Source: Streptomyces hyderabadensis
Lineage (GTDB): Bacteria > Actinomycetota > Actinomycetes > Streptomycetales > Streptomycetaceae
Direction of reading: 5' to 3'
DNA length: 64,000 bases
Assembly: GCF_020404845.1 (NCBI RefSeq)
Contig: NZ_JAIOJZ010000008.1
Location: forward strand, 62,001-126,000
The translations under genes and the position numbers were made by a program. Below, one piece after another: positions 9,076 to 17,714 of this stretch (the stretch's first letter is position 1; the number at the start of each line of letters is the position of its first letter). The notes beneath the pieces were generated by a model. The model made no database searches, was not told the origin of the DNA, and saw only the letters and a list, made by a program, of their open reading frames with translations.

Positions 9076-10149
9076 CTAGCTGATGTCCGTCCCGAGCGCT
9101 TTCTGTGCTTTGACGGAGAATTGCGACAGACTCTTGTAGTCACTGAGAGCCGTGCTGGGGAACCACTTCAGGCCGGCGTCGCACATCGCCCGCAGGGTGG
9201 GACTGCCGTCGGGGTCCGAGCAGTCGGTGCTGCTGGGGATCCGGGAGTTGAACGTCTCGCCGAGCACCTTCTGCGCCTTGTCGGAGGACAGGAACGAGGT
9301 CAGCAGAGCGGCCGCGGCCGGGTGCGGGGCGCCCTTCGGCACGTAGAGGTACGCCTCGCTCGCACTGGTCGGTGACAGCGGTGCGATCTCGACGGGCGCG
9401 CCCTTGGCCTTCGCCTGGAGGACCAGGTTGACGAGGCTCGTACCCATGTCGACCTGACCGGACTCGACCAGGGCCTCGGCCTCGTTGACCGTGGGTGTGT
9501 AGTGCGGCCCCTGCTCGGCGAACTTCTTCGCCCAGGTGACGGCCCGGCCCTCGCCCATCGCGGGGTCCAGGTCCCACACGGTCATGAACTGCGCCGGTGA
9601 GTCGGCCGCGACGGCGCCGCCGGCCCAGGACGGTTGCAGCAGGTCGTCCCATGTCTTCGGCAGGTCGGCGGACTTGACCTTGTCGGTGTTGTACACCCAG
9701 ACCTTGGGAGCGGCCCAGATGTAGACGAAGTCCTCGTTGAAGATGTTCTCGGCGGCCACCCCGTACGCGGACCAGGGGACGTCGTCAGCCATCTTGGCGG
9801 ACGGCACCACCGTCTGTCCCACGGCGTTGGCGACGTCGACCGAGACGCGTCCGGCGGCTTGCTGCACGTTCAGCCGGCTCGCCTGGTCCGGGGCCTTGGT
9901 CTCGGTGTAGGTGACGTCGATCCCGGGATACTCCTTCTCGAACAGGTCGATCACCGGCTGCATCTGCGCCAGCGGCTTGGCCGCCTGCCAGTCGACCTCG
10001 CCTTCGCTCTTCGCCTGCTCGACGAGTGCGCTCATCGAGTCCGGGAGGTCCGCGGTGCCCAGGTCGGCGCCACACCCGGTCGCGGCGCCCACGACAGCCA
10101 GCACCGCGCCAAGGGCCGTGAGCCGGCCGCTCCGGTATCGCCTCGTCAT
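9076..10149 (-). CDS. ABC importer substrate-binding lipoprotein
   Basis: Starting at ATG 10149 (GGAGG at 10158-10154; the adjacent ATG at 10152 is too close to it) the protein has 357 residues. A lipoprotein signal with lipobox ending at Cys26 (VVGAATGC) anchors it outside the membrane. The body is an extracellular solute-binding protein of the iron/organic-anion class, with the segment GEVDWQAAKPLAQMQPVIDLF near the mature N-terminus and YNTDKVKSADLPKTWDDLL in the middle. No typical iron-binding Tyr-Tyr pair is apparent. Location within the aromatic-acid-like operon suggests it binds a carboxylate taken up as carbon source; this is inference. Confidence 0.92.
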   Translation of the reverse strand: MTRRYRSGRLTALGAVLAVVGAATGCGADLGTADLPDSMSALVEQAKSEGEVDWQAAKPLAQMQPVIDLFEKEYPGIDVTYTETKAPDQASRLNVQQAAGRVSVDVANAVGQTVVPSAKMADDVPWSAYGVAAENIFNEDFVYIWAAPKVWVYNTDKVKSADLPKTWDDLLQPSWAGGAVAADSPAQFMTVWDLDPAMGEGRAVTWAKKFAEQGPHYTPTVNEAEALVESGQVDMGTSLVNLVLQAKAKGAPVEIAPLSPTSASEAYLYVPKGAPHPAAAALLTSFLSSDKAQKVLGETFNSRIPSSTDCSDPDGSPTLRAMCDAGLKWFPSTALSDYKSLSQFSVKAQKALGTDIS

Positions 10150-10192
10150 CATGTCCTCCGTGTTCTGCTGCGGGCTGGGCGCGGACACGGCG

Positions 10193-11062
10193 TCACGCCG
10201 CACCGACGGGTGTGCCGTAGACGCGCGCCGCGTTGCGGCCGAGCACATCGAGTCGCCGGTCCTCGTCCAGCCAGGACAGCCGGCTCTCGATCAGCTCGCG
10301 GGACTCCCGTGCGGTGCCCCGGGAGGCGGGGAAGTCGGAGCCCCACATCAGGCGGTCGGTGCCGAAGCTGTCCGCCAGCCGTCGCAGGACCTCGGTGACT
10401 TCGGCGCCGGGCTCGTCGCCCAGGCGGCGCAGCGCCGCGGGCGTGATCTTCAGGTGTACGCCGTCGAATCGCGTGAGCTGTTCCAGTTCCGCGAGCTTCG
10501 GGTACGGCGGTCCGCCGGCGGCGTTCGGGCGCCCGGCGTGGTCGAGCAGGACGGTCAGGGCCGGACGGGTTTCGAGCACCTCCAGCAGCTTCGCCGTGTC
10601 CTTGGAATGCATCTGGACGCAGACCGGGACGCCCCGCGCGCCGACGTAGTCCCAGACGGCGGTCATCCGTTCGTCGGACAGGCCCGCGCCCGGGGTGGCG
10701 ACCTTCGTGTCACCGTCGGAGACGCGGATGCGCACTCCGGAGAAGCCCCGCTCCTCGATCCAGTACCGCAGGTCCGTGACGGCCGTGTCGGACAGGAAGT
10801 CGACCGAGCACACCCCCACCAGGCGGTCGGGGTACCTGGCCAGGGTGTCCGCCGCGTAGCTGTTGTCGTATCCGTACACCGTCGACGCCTGGACGAGCGC
10901 CGCCCGGCGCACCCCGGCCTCGTCGAGGTGGCGGATCAGTCCGTCGGCGTCGACCGGACGGGTGCGGGACCACTCGGACCGGTTCCCGCCGAGCGGACGC
11001 ACGGGGTACGCGGTGGTGTCGCCGGACACGGCGTGGGTGTGCGTGTCGAAGTAGTAGGTCAT
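10193..11062 (-). CDS. Amidohydrolase family 2 protein (LigI/lactonase-like)
   Basis: A 289-residue TIM-barrel hydrolase of the amidohydrolase-2 family. The metal-site start YFDTHTHAVSGD is at residues 4-15; LLDHAGRPN and a late WGSDFPASRG supply the later His and Asp. The family includes 2-pyrone-4,6-dicarboxylate lactonase (LigI), sulfomuconolactonase and decarboxylases. AGGAG lies about five bases before the ATG at 11062. It is sandwiched between the phthalate-decarboxylase-like gene and the transport genes and is clearly related to the divergent amidohydrolase at 16086 (both share YGYDNSY after a VQA motif). A lactone or ester of a dicarboxylate is a likely substrate, but hydrolase versus decarboxylase cannot be decided by eye. 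Confidence 0.88.
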   Translation of the reverse strand: MTYYFDTHTHAVSGDTTAYPVRPLGGNRSEWSRTRPVDADGLIRHLDEAGVRRAALVQASTVYGYDNSYAADTLARYPDRLVGVCSVDFLSDTAVTDLRYWIEERGFSGVRIRVSDGDTKVATPGAGLSDERMTAVWDYVGARGVPVCVQMHSKDTAKLLEVLETRPALTVLLDHAGRPNAAGGPPYPKLAELEQLTRFDGVHLKITPAALRRLGDEPGAEVTEVLRRLADSFGTDRLMWGSDFPASRGTARESRELIESRLSWLDEDRRLDVLGRNAARVYGTPVGAA

Positions 11063-11114
11063 CGTTCTCCTCAGGAACTGCGCAGGGCGGTGGTGCTGCG
11101 GCTCGGTGCCCGGG

Positions 11115-12011
11115 TCAGGACCCGCCGGCGTACTTCTCGAAGTCCGCGAAGAGTTCCGCGGGGTCGATGTCGCGTCGGACGATCTCCTGCTCCCGCGCGT
11201 GGCGGACGGCGGCCCCGACCATCGCGAGCAGCGTGTCGTCGACGCCGTACCGGACGGCGCGTTCACGGACCGAGCCCGCCGGCGCGTGGGGCCGGGCGGC
11301 GTCGATACCCGCGGTCAGGGCGCGGTACAGCTCCCGGACGAGGCCCGGTTCGGACCGGAGCAGATCACGCCGGACGACGATGAGGTGGTTGGCGGGTACC
11401 CAGCCGTGCTCCGCGTAGAAGCTCTCCTGCCGGGTCTCCCAGTCCTCGATCAGCGGGACCAGCCCGTCGACCCGGGACGCGAACGGAGCGCCCAGCACGA
11501 TCGACGCGAGGTGTCCGCCGCGCAGCGCCTCGACGAGGTCCGCCGAGGTCCGCTCGACGTTGGAGGGTTCCCGGACGGCGGCGACGTGGGGGGCCTCGGT
11601 GGTCACCCACGTCACGTCGCGGGACGGCACCCCGTAGCTGTCGCTCAGCACGCCTCGTACCCACAGTCCGGTGGTCTGGCTGTAGGCGCGTACCCCTACG
11701 CGTCTGCCGCGCAGGTCCGCCGGGGTGAGCCGCGGTCCGTCCCGGAACGTGTAGAGCGACCGGTGGGGGAAGTTGCCGACCGTGACCACGGGCAGGGCCG
11801 CGACCGGCACCTCGGCCTCGACGGCCTGCAACAGGGTGGCCAGGGCCAGTTCGCTGACGTCGTAGCGCTGGTGGCGGACCATCGGCGCGAACGCCTGGTG
11901 GATCGGGTCGACGTCGGCGATGTCGACCCGGCAGCCGTCCAGGTGCGTGGTGCCCTCGATGAGCGGTGCGGTGTGGGGGTACCTGCGCAGCGCTGCCGTG
12001 AGGTGCCTCAT
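11115..12011 (-). CDS. 4,5-dihydroxyphthalate decarboxylase-like protein (periplasmic-binding fold)
   Basis: A 298-residue protein without signal peptide. It resembles the family of 4,5-dihydroxyphthalate decarboxylases, which have a type 2 periplasmic-binding fold: an N-terminal segment placing His and Asp residues (DVDPIHQAFAPMVRHQRYDVSE, residues about 34-55), then FPHRSLYTF and GRRVGVRAYSQTTGLWVRG, the latter very like the family. The ATG at 12011 overlaps the stop of the thiamine diphosphate gene by one base (TGATG). As a cytosolic protein it is more likely an enzyme than a transport receptor. If it removes a carboxylate from an aromatic or pyrone acid, it would feed the neighbouring LigJ/RraA-type enzymes. 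Confidence 0.78.
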   Translation of the reverse strand: MRHLTAALRRYPHTAPLIEGTTHLDGCRVDIADVDPIHQAFAPMVRHQRYDVSELALATLLQAVEAEVPVAALPVVTVGNFPHRSLYTFRDGPRLTPADLRGRRVGVRAYSQTTGLWVRGVLSDSYGVPSRDVTWVTTEAPHVAAVREPSNVERTSADLVEALRGGHLASIVLGAPFASRVDGLVPLIEDWETRQESFYAEHGWVPANHLIVVRRDLLRSEPGLVRELYRALTAGIDAARPHAPAGSVRERAVRYGVDDTLLAMVGAAVRHAREQEIVRRDIDPAELFADFEKYAGGS

Positions 12012-13666
12012 CAGACGTCCTCCCCGCGCCAGAGCCGGCGGAACGGCACGCTCATCACCTCGCGCGAGATGCGGACGTCGACGACCGTGGGGCCGGGATC
12101 GTCGACGAAGGCGCCGACCGCCTTCTCCAGCTCGGCGAGGGTGCGCACGGTGGCGCCGGCGCCGCCCATGGCCCGCGCCACGGCTCCGAGGTCGGGTGAG
12201 TGGATCGCCGACAGGTCGCGGCGCAGCCCGTGGGCTTCGGACTTGTGGTATTCGGCGCCGAGCGCCTCGTCGTTCATCACCAGGACCAGCACGGGCCAGC
12301 CGTAGCGGCAGGCGGTGTCGAACTCGGCGAGGTGCATGATGAAGCTGGCGTCGCCCTCCACGACGAGGGTCGGCCGGCCGTCCCGTCCGAGGCTCCATCC
12401 CATGGTGAGCAGCGGCGCCTGGCCGATGGCACCGAAGAGCCCGTAGTTGCACACGACCTCGCGCGGCCGGGTGAACAGCATCGTGCCGAAGTCGGTCTGG
12501 TGACCGCTGCCCAGCACCAGGGGGACCGCTTCCGGGACGACCCGGTCGAGCGTGAGGATCACCTCGCGCGGGTCCAGCCGGTCGGCCTCCTGGTGGAACG
12601 GCTCCTGCGGCGCGGCGGCCTCGCGCAGCCGCTCGGCGACCTCGGGCGTGTGGTATCCGGGGTCCCGTTCGGCGCGGCCGTCCAGAGCGGTGATCAGCTG
12701 CTGGAGGGCGAGCCGTGCGTCACCGCGGACGTAGCAGTCCGCGGGCCGGCCGTCTCCCGGCACGACCTGTTCCGCCCGGTCGATGTGGACGATCCTGGCC
12801 GCCGGGTAGAGGCGGCCGAACCAGGTCGTGTACTCGCTCAGACTCGCGCCCACCACGACCAGGCAGTCGGCCTGCCGCATCAGGTCGTGGGCGGTGCGCG
12901 TGCCATAGCCTCCGGAGATGCCCGCGTGGTAGGGGGTGCGGTCCCGCAGCCAGTTGATGGCCTGGAGCGTGGTGGCCAGCAGGGCGCGGGTGGTGTTCTG
13001 CAGCTCGACGACGAGGTCGGCCACCTCCGGGCTGCGCGCCCCCCGGCCGACGAGGACGACGACTCGCTCGCTGCGGGCGACGATGTCCGCGGCGTCCTGG
13101 ATCCGCTGGGGGGCGGGGGTCACGGCGGTGGTGTCGATGAAGTCGGTGGACGGCACGTAGGGGGCCGGGTCCGTGAACTCCTCCTGCTGCACGTCCATGG
13201 GAGCGCTGATCATCACCGGCCGGGATGTCGTCCGGGCGAGCCGGAACGCCTCCCGCACCGCGGCGTGGGCCCGCGACGGCGTCGACACCTGTACGAAGGC
13301 GCACTCGACGGCGTCGGCGAACTTGCGCTGGTCCAGGTACTGCGAGTCGCCGGGGGTCGCCAGTGACGCCTCGCCGGCGAAGACGACCAGCGGGGTGCGG
13401 GCGCGGGCGGCGCACACCAGCGCGGTGGCGAGTTGGGTGACGCCGGGGCCGCAGGTCGTCGAGGCGACACCCGGGCGGCCGGTGGCCCGCGCCCAGCCGT
13501 CGGCCATCGTCAGACCGGGGCCCTCGTGGCGGGCCTCCAGCAGCGCCGCGCCGCGGTCGGCCATGGCGTTCATCCAGTGCATGTTGGCGTCGCCCATCAT
13601 GCCGAACACATGGGTGGCGCCCTCCGCCACGAACGCGTCGGCGATGGCTTCGTACACCTTGGTCAT
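12011..13666 (-). CDS. Thiamine diphosphate-dependent enzyme (acetolactate synthase-like)
   Basis: A 551-residue protein with the three-domain layout of the acetolactate synthase/benzoylformate decarboxylase superfamily. The N-terminal pyrimidine domain has the cofactor-activating glutamate (ARHEGPGLTMADGWARATG, Glu48) and GPGVTQLATAL; a central NAD-like domain follows; the C-terminal pyrophosphate domain has EGDASF...VMNDEALGAEY, a variant of the GDG...NN metal motif. It lacks obvious acetolactate-synthase specificity features, and the context is catabolic, so a 2-oxo-acid decarboxylase or oxalyl-CoA-decarboxylase-like reaction is more plausible. It overlaps the hydratase by four bases upstream and the next gene by one. 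Confidence 0.88.
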   Translation of the reverse strand: MTKVYEAIADAFVAEGATHVFGMMGDANMHWMNAMADRGAALLEARHEGPGLTMADGWARATGRPGVASTTCGPGVTQLATALVCAARARTPLVVFAGEASLATPGDSQYLDQRKFADAVECAFVQVSTPSRAHAAVREAFRLARTTSRPVMISAPMDVQQEEFTDPAPYVPSTDFIDTTAVTPAPQRIQDAADIVARSERVVVLVGRGARSPEVADLVVELQNTTRALLATTLQAINWLRDRTPYHAGISGGYGTRTAHDLMRQADCLVVVGASLSEYTTWFGRLYPAARIVHIDRAEQVVPGDGRPADCYVRGDARLALQQLITALDGRAERDPGYHTPEVAERLREAAAPQEPFHQEADRLDPREVILTLDRVVPEAVPLVLGSGHQTDFGTMLFTRPREVVCNYGLFGAIGQAPLLTMGWSLGRDGRPTLVVEGDASFIMHLAEFDTACRYGWPVLVLVMNDEALGAEYHKSEAHGLRRDLSAIHSPDLGAVARAMGGAGATVRTLAELEKAVGAFVDDPGPTVVDVRISREVMSVPFRRLWRGEDV

Positions 13667-14721
13667 GGGGTGGTTTCCTTCTCTGGCTCGGAGACGACGC
13701 CGGGGGTCTTCAGTGCCGCGCGCAGCCGCGGAAAGACCCGCAGCGCGTTGCCGGAGGCGATGGCGGCGCGGGCGGGCAGCGGGAGACCTCCGGCCGCGTC
13801 CAGGAGGGAGCGGGTGTCGTCGTACCGGCGGCCCGTGGAAGGGTCGACGCCCCGGACGGCGCCGATCATCTCGGAGGCGAAGAGCAGGTTCGCCGAGGGC
13901 ACGGTGTCGACGAGCAGTTGCATGCCCCGCTGCCCGTAGACGCAGGTGTCGAAGTAGATGTTGTCGCCGATGACGTCGAGCAGGTCGCCCCGCCCCTGGT
14001 CCTGCATGACCCCCTGGAACCTGGACCAGTGGTACGGCACGACGCCGCCGCCGTGCGGCAGGATCAGCCGCAGGTCGGGGAACTCCTTGAACAGGTCGGA
14101 CTGGCACAGCTGCATGAACGCGGTGGTGTCGGCGTTGAGGTAGTGGGCGCAGGTGCCGTGCACGGCCGGGTTGGCCGACATCGAGGAGTGCACCATCGCA
14201 GGCACGCCCAGCTCGACCATCTCGGCGTACAGCGGGTAGTAGTACGGGTCGGTGATCGGGGGTGCTTGCCAGTAGCCGTCGGACGGGTCGGGGTTGAGGT
14301 TGCACCCGACGAACCCCAGCTCGTTCACACAGCGGCGCAGCTCTTCGACGGAGGCGTCGATGGCGCCGCGCGGGGACTGGGGCAGCTGGCAGACACCGGC
14401 GAACGCGTCGGGGTACAGGCCGCGGACCCGATGGATCAGGTCGTTGCTCAGCCGGCTCCAGACGATGCTGGTCTCCTGGTCTCCGTAGTGGTGCGCCATC
14501 AGTCCCGCGATGGGCGACAGCAGTGCCACGTCGATCCCGTGCTCGGCCTGGAGCGCGAGCGGCCCGGCCAGCAGGGCCTGGGCGATCTCGTCGTCGGACA
14601 CCTCCAGCGCGTCGGCGGCGAGGCGCCGGCCGTGCTGCTCGAACTCGGCGATCTGTCGTTCCCGCCACTGCTTCAGCGCCCGTGGGACGGTGGTGAAGTG
14701 GGCGTGACAGTCGATGTACAT
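13663..14721 (-). CDS. LigJ-like amidohydrolase (4-oxalomesaconate hydratase type)
   Basis: A 352-residue amidohydrolase-2 protein. The start MYIDCHAHFTTVPRALKQWR matches the LigJ pattern (IDCHxHxTTxPxALxxWR), and the rest keeps LSPIAGLM, GCNLNPDPSDGYW and LPHGGGVVPYHWSRFQG. LigJ hydrates 4-oxalomesaconate to 4-carboxy-4-hydroxy-2-oxoadipate in the protocatechuate 4,5-cleavage and gallate pathways. I chose ATG 14721 because AGAGG is five bases upstream and it aligns with LigJ; an ATG at 14754 would add 11 residues and overlap the aldolase stop by four bases. The downstream aldolase that would use its product may be the RraA-like protein at 18637. Confidence 0.85.
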   Translation of the reverse strand: MYIDCHAHFTTVPRALKQWRERQIAEFEQHGRRLAADALEVSDDEIAQALLAGPLALQAEHGIDVALLSPIAGLMAHHYGDQETSIVWSRLSNDLIHRVRGLYPDAFAGVCQLPQSPRGAIDASVEELRRCVNELGFVGCNLNPDPSDGYWQAPPITDPYYYPLYAEMVELGVPAMVHSSMSANPAVHGTCAHYLNADTTAFMQLCQSDLFKEFPDLRLILPHGGGVVPYHWSRFQGVMQDQGRGDLLDVIGDNIYFDTCVYGQRGMQLLVDTVPSANLLFASEMIGAVRGVDPSTGRRYDDTRSLLDAAGGLPLPARAAIASGNALRVFPRLRAALKTPGVVSEPEKETTP

Positions 14722-14750
14722 CGGTTCCTCTCGCTGCTCAGCGGGCGTGC

Positions 14751-15650
14751 TCATGAGCGGCCGGCGATCTCCCGGCCGCGGGCCAGACCGGGATGGCTGA
14801 CGACCGGTGCCGTGAACAGCAGCCGGTATCCCTGCTCGACGGCCTCGTCTACGTTGGCGGCGGTCACATGCGGATGGGCGACGGCGACCCCGTGCCCGGC
14901 GCAGATGTCGAGGATCCGCTGCTTGTACTTCACGACGGCCGGATGGTCGTACTGGCGTGGCAGGCTCAGTTCCTGGCTGAGGTCGCCCTCACCGATCATC
15001 ACGAAGCCGACGCCCGCCACCTGCCGCAGGATCTCGTCGAGGTTCTCCACGGCCCGGACGCTCTCGATCATCAGGCCGACGAGGAGCTCGCCGTGCGGCG
15101 CGAGCGGCCACACATCCGCCCGCCGGTAGTACTCGGCGGTCGGCACGCCCCAGTACCGCGCCGCCCACGCGGGGCTGTCGCCACGCAGTCCGGCGGGCCC
15201 GCGGTCACCCGGCTCCTGCCCGGGGTAGCGGCAGGCGGCGACCGCGTTGCGCGCCTCCTCGACCGTGTCGATGTGCGGCCACACCACTCCGTACGCACCG
15301 AGGTCGAGCGCCTGCTTGGCGTGCCACTGGGAGAGCTCGGCGCCGTTGGGCGGTACGCGGACCAGCGGCGTGGTCGCCGGGGCGAGACCCTCGGCCCCGC
15401 GCACCTCCCGGCGGTCCAGCAGGTACTGGAGCGCGTCCCGCAGCTGCGGCGGGTCCCACGGCTTGTGCTCGGCCTCGAAGAGGACCGCGTCGTAGTCGGT
15501 GTCGCGCAGGCCGATCGCCGCCGCCGGTTCGGGCGCGGCAAAGGCACCGAAGACCGGCAGGCCGCGTTCGAAGCCGTCGATGATCCCGTTCAGCCGGGCA
15601 TCGGTACCGGGGGGATGCGGGGACGCATTGCGTGCGGAGGTCGTGCTCAC
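14751..15650 (-). CDS. HpcH/HpaI-family aldolase
   Basis: A 299-residue protein starting at GTG 15650, with GGAG six bases upstream; an in-frame TTG at 15662 is less likely. It has the features of class II HpcH/HpaI aldolases/citrate-lyase-like barrels: DYDAVLFEAEHKPWD, TPLVRVPPNG, GAYGVVWPHIDTVEEA and a metal Glu in LVGLMIESVRAVEN, followed by VGFVMIGEGDLSQELSL. Such enzymes cleave 4-hydroxy-2-oxo acids to pyruvate plus an aldehyde or oxo acid. It is the first gene of the operon that continues through LigJ and ends with the importer. Substrate not defined. Confidence 0.9.
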   Translation of the reverse strand: MSTTSARNASPHPPGTDARLNGIIDGFERGLPVFGAFAAPEPAAAIGLRDTDYDAVLFEAEHKPWDPPQLRDALQYLLDRREVRGAEGLAPATTPLVRVPPNGAELSQWHAKQALDLGAYGVVWPHIDTVEEARNAVAACRYPGQEPGDRGPAGLRGDSPAWAARYWGVPTAEYYRRADVWPLAPHGELLVGLMIESVRAVENLDEILRQVAGVGFVMIGEGDLSQELSLPRQYDHPAVVKYKQRILDICAGHGVAVAHPHVTAANVDEAVEQGYRLLFTAPVVSHPGLARGREIAGRS

Positions 15651-16085
15651 GCTGGACTCCAATCACTGGGGGCGGAGTGTGCGGAGGTGTGGGTGCGGCG
15701 GCCGGCTGCGACGTCGATGAGCGTCGAGAGCGGGTGCGACGGCCGGGTGGGGCCGGTCACCGGTGGACCCAGGGCGCACCACACCGCCTCCGGGCAGTGA
15801 CAACCGTGTAAAGCCCTGATGACCTAAGTCATACATGCAATCATGTACGATGGCAATGCCATACATGAGATCGTGTATGATCCCTCGACGCGGTGCCCGA
15901 CTGACGCATTCTCCGGCGGCCTCCACCGGCGCACGGTGGACCGAGCACCGCGGGACAGCGGACGCCCGAACGACACGACAGGCCCGGGCGACAGCCGGCA
16001 CGACGACGTGGGCGCGGCCTCAGCCGGTCCCCGTCCGGAGTGCGGCGGCCCCCGTCCGGCCCGCCCACGGCAGAAGGAAGCAACC
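15651..16085. promoter_or_regulatory. Divergent control region of the catabolic island
   Basis: These 435 bases separate the aldolase operon (minus) from the amidohydrolase at 16086 (plus). No convincing gene is present. The middle part (15828-15882) is AT-rich and holds two copies of an inverted repeat, described separately. AGAAGGAAG just before 16086 is the ribosome binding site of the plus-strand gene. Confidence 0.7.
15831..15878. promoter_or_regulatory. Two tandem candidate GntR operators
   Basis: Two 18-base elements, ATACATGCAATCATGTAC at 15831-15848 and ATACATGAGATCGTGTAT at 15861-15878, are near-palindromic and 30 bases apart centre to centre, about three helical turns. A similar sequence occurs in reverse before rraA (19363-19380) and partly before the GntR gene. 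This recurrence, in both divergent promoter regions, points to the GntR protein at 19570 as the binder. Confidence 0.7.
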
Positions 16086-16964
16086 ATGGAGATCGTCGAC
16101 ACCCACTGCCACATCATTTCCGCGGACACCGAGCGCTACCCGCGCAAGCCTCTGGGGGGCAAGCAGGCGCCGATCGGCGGCAAGCAGTCGGCATGGACGC
16201 ACGGACGGCCGCTGACCGCCGAGGAACTGGTCGAGCGGATGGACGAGGCCGGTGTCGGCCAGGCCACTCTGGTCCAGGCGACGACGGCTTACGGCTACGA
16301 CAACAGCTACGTGCTCGACACCGTGAAGCTCCGGCCCGGCCGGTTCGTCGCGGTCGGCACGTTCGACGCCACGCAGGAGGACGCCGCCGAGCGGCTCAGG
16401 AGCGCGGTCGACGCCGGTCTCTCCGGCGTCCGGCTGTTCACCACCGACGGCAGCCCGACTTCCGAACAGGGCATGTGGTTCGCGGACGAGGCGGCCGACG
16501 CCTTCTGGACCGCGGCCGCCGCCACGCGCCTGCCCGTATGCCTCCAGCTGCGGCTCGGAGCCGATACGGCCGCGGCACTGGACCGTCTGCTGCACCGCCA
16601 CCCCGACGCGCAGGTCCTGCTCGACCACTGCGGCTACCCGGACGTGCGGACGTCACCGGCGGCCGCCGCGGCGCAGCTCACCCCGCTCGCCGCCCATCCG
16701 GGCCTGCACCTCAAGCTGACCCACCGGACCCTGGAAGGGCTCCGCGACATCGGCGACCGGGCGGCGGAGTTCGTCTCCCCCGTTCTCGACGCCTTCTCCG
16801 CCCAGCGGATCGCCTGGGGCTCCAACTGCCCGGCCGCGGAACAGCCCCTCCCGGAGCTGATCACCCTCGCGACCGACGTCCTCGGCGCGCTGACGCCGCG
16901 GGAGCGGGAGGACATCTTCAGGAACACCGCGCTGCGGCTGTACCCGGCACTCACCCGCCGCTGA
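16086..16964 (+). CDS. Amidohydrolase family 2 protein, paralogue of the 10193-11062 gene
   Basis: A 292-residue TIM-barrel amidohydrolase starting at ATG 16086 with AGAAGGAAG upstream. The N-terminus EIVDTHCHIISADTERYPRK has the first metal motif, LLDHCGYPDV the later His, and the C-terminal motif reads WGSNCPAAE, so the usual Asp of WGSDFP is an Asn here. It shares long stretches with the amidohydrolase in the divergent operon, including VQATTAYGYDNSY. LigI-type pyrone-dicarboxylate lactonase, sulfomuconolactonase or a related hydrolase are the closest guesses. The Asn replacement could change or weaken metal-dependent catalysis. It lies alone on the plus strand under the shared control region. 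Confidence 0.87.
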   Translation: MEIVDTHCHIISADTERYPRKPLGGKQAPIGGKQSAWTHGRPLTAEELVERMDEAGVGQATLVQATTAYGYDNSYVLDTVKLRPGRFVAVGTFDATQEDAAERLRSAVDAGLSGVRLFTTDGSPTSEQGMWFADEAADAFWTAAAATRLPVCLQLRLGADTAAALDRLLHRHPDAQVLLDHCGYPDVRTSPAAAAAQLTPLAAHPGLHLKLTHRTLEGLRDIGDRAAEFVSPVLDAFSAQRIAWGSNCPAAEQPLPELITLATDVLGALTPREREDIFRNTALRLYPALTRR

Positions 16965-16986
16965 CACAGATCCCGCGCCCCCGTTT

Positions 16987-17016
16987 CCGGCCGGCCGCCC
17001 TCAGGCGACCGGCCGG
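16987..17016. terminator. Terminator hairpin after the 16086 gene
   Basis: Arms CCGGCCGG at 16987-16994 and 17009-17016, extended after one mismatch by CGCC/GGCG, close a four-base loop. It begins 23 bases after the stop of the amidohydrolase gene. There is no T-run, as is usual for GC-rich actinobacterial terminators. Confidence 0.6.
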
Positions 17017-17071
17017 TCCGCGCTTCGTCCGCGAGTCCGCCCCGCGGCCACGACAGCACCCGGAAAGACAC

Positions 17072-17122
17072 CTGCCGGCCCGCGGACATGCGCATGTCAT
17101 CCATGTGTCCACGGGCCGGCAG
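17072..17122. terminator. Long hairpin between convergent genes
   Basis: An 11-bp arm beginning CTGCCGGCCCG at 17072 pairs with its complement ending at 17122. After one C-A mismatch, GGACA/TGTCC continues the stem. It lies between the stops of the amidohydrolase (plus) and ridA (minus) and probably terminates both. Confidence 0.7.
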
Positions 17123-17206
17123 AACGGACTCCTGACCCCCGGCACCCGCCACGGGCGCCGCCGGATGCGAGCGCGCCGTCACCGGTCGGGCTGCCGGAGC
17201 ACTCGC

Positions 17207-17590
17207 TCAGCGGGGCAGCACGGCGACGAAGTCGCACTGGATCAGTGTCGCCTCGTCGAGTTCGATCTGTACGACGTGGCGTGCGGGCCGGTCGGCCGGG
17301 TCGGGGAACATGGCCGTCCACTCCCGGTTCACCGCGCTTCGGTCACGTCGATCGGCCATCCACAGCGTCACCTTCACGACATCGGAGAGTTCACCGCCCG
17401 CGGCCGCGACGATGTCGCGCATCCGCTGGAACATCACGGCGCACTGTTCGTCGAGCGTGCGGGGGACGCCGTTGACCCGGTCGGTCCCGACGATCGCACC
17501 GGAGTGGACGACGTTGTCGATCCTGCACGCGGCCGGAACGGGGTTGGCGTGCGCGAACTCCTGGACGTAGATGCTGGTTCGGCGAGGCAT
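17207..17590 (-). CDS. RidA/YjgF family protein
   Basis: A 127-residue RidA-family protein: VPAACRIDNVVHSGAIVGTD near the N-terminus, FQRMRDIVAAAGGELSDVVKVTLWMADR in the middle, and PARHVVQIELDEATLIQCDFVAV at the end. RidA proteins hydrolyse reactive enamine/imine intermediates; members in catabolic clusters can be aminoacrylate or 2-oxo-acid-imine deaminases. The expected substrate-contacting Arg is present in PARHVV, but the usual IEIEAIA end is changed to IQCDFVAV. GAAGGAG precedes the ATG at 17590. It is the last gene of the rraA-dapA-ridA unit, after a 124-base gap. Confidence 0.9.
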   Translation of the reverse strand: MPRRTSIYVQEFAHANPVPAACRIDNVVHSGAIVGTDRVNGVPRTLDEQCAVMFQRMRDIVAAAGGELSDVVKVTLWMADRRDRSAVNREWTAMFPDPADRPARHVVQIELDEATLIQCDFVAVLPR

Positions 17591-17714
17591 CTCGGACTCC
17601 TTCTCAAGGGCGGAACACCGCGGACGGTGCGGGCGGGTACATCACGGCGCGGAACCGAACAGTGCCGGCGCCGCGGCCCGTGCCGATCGCCGGAGGCCGA
17701 CGGCGCCGCGCCGG

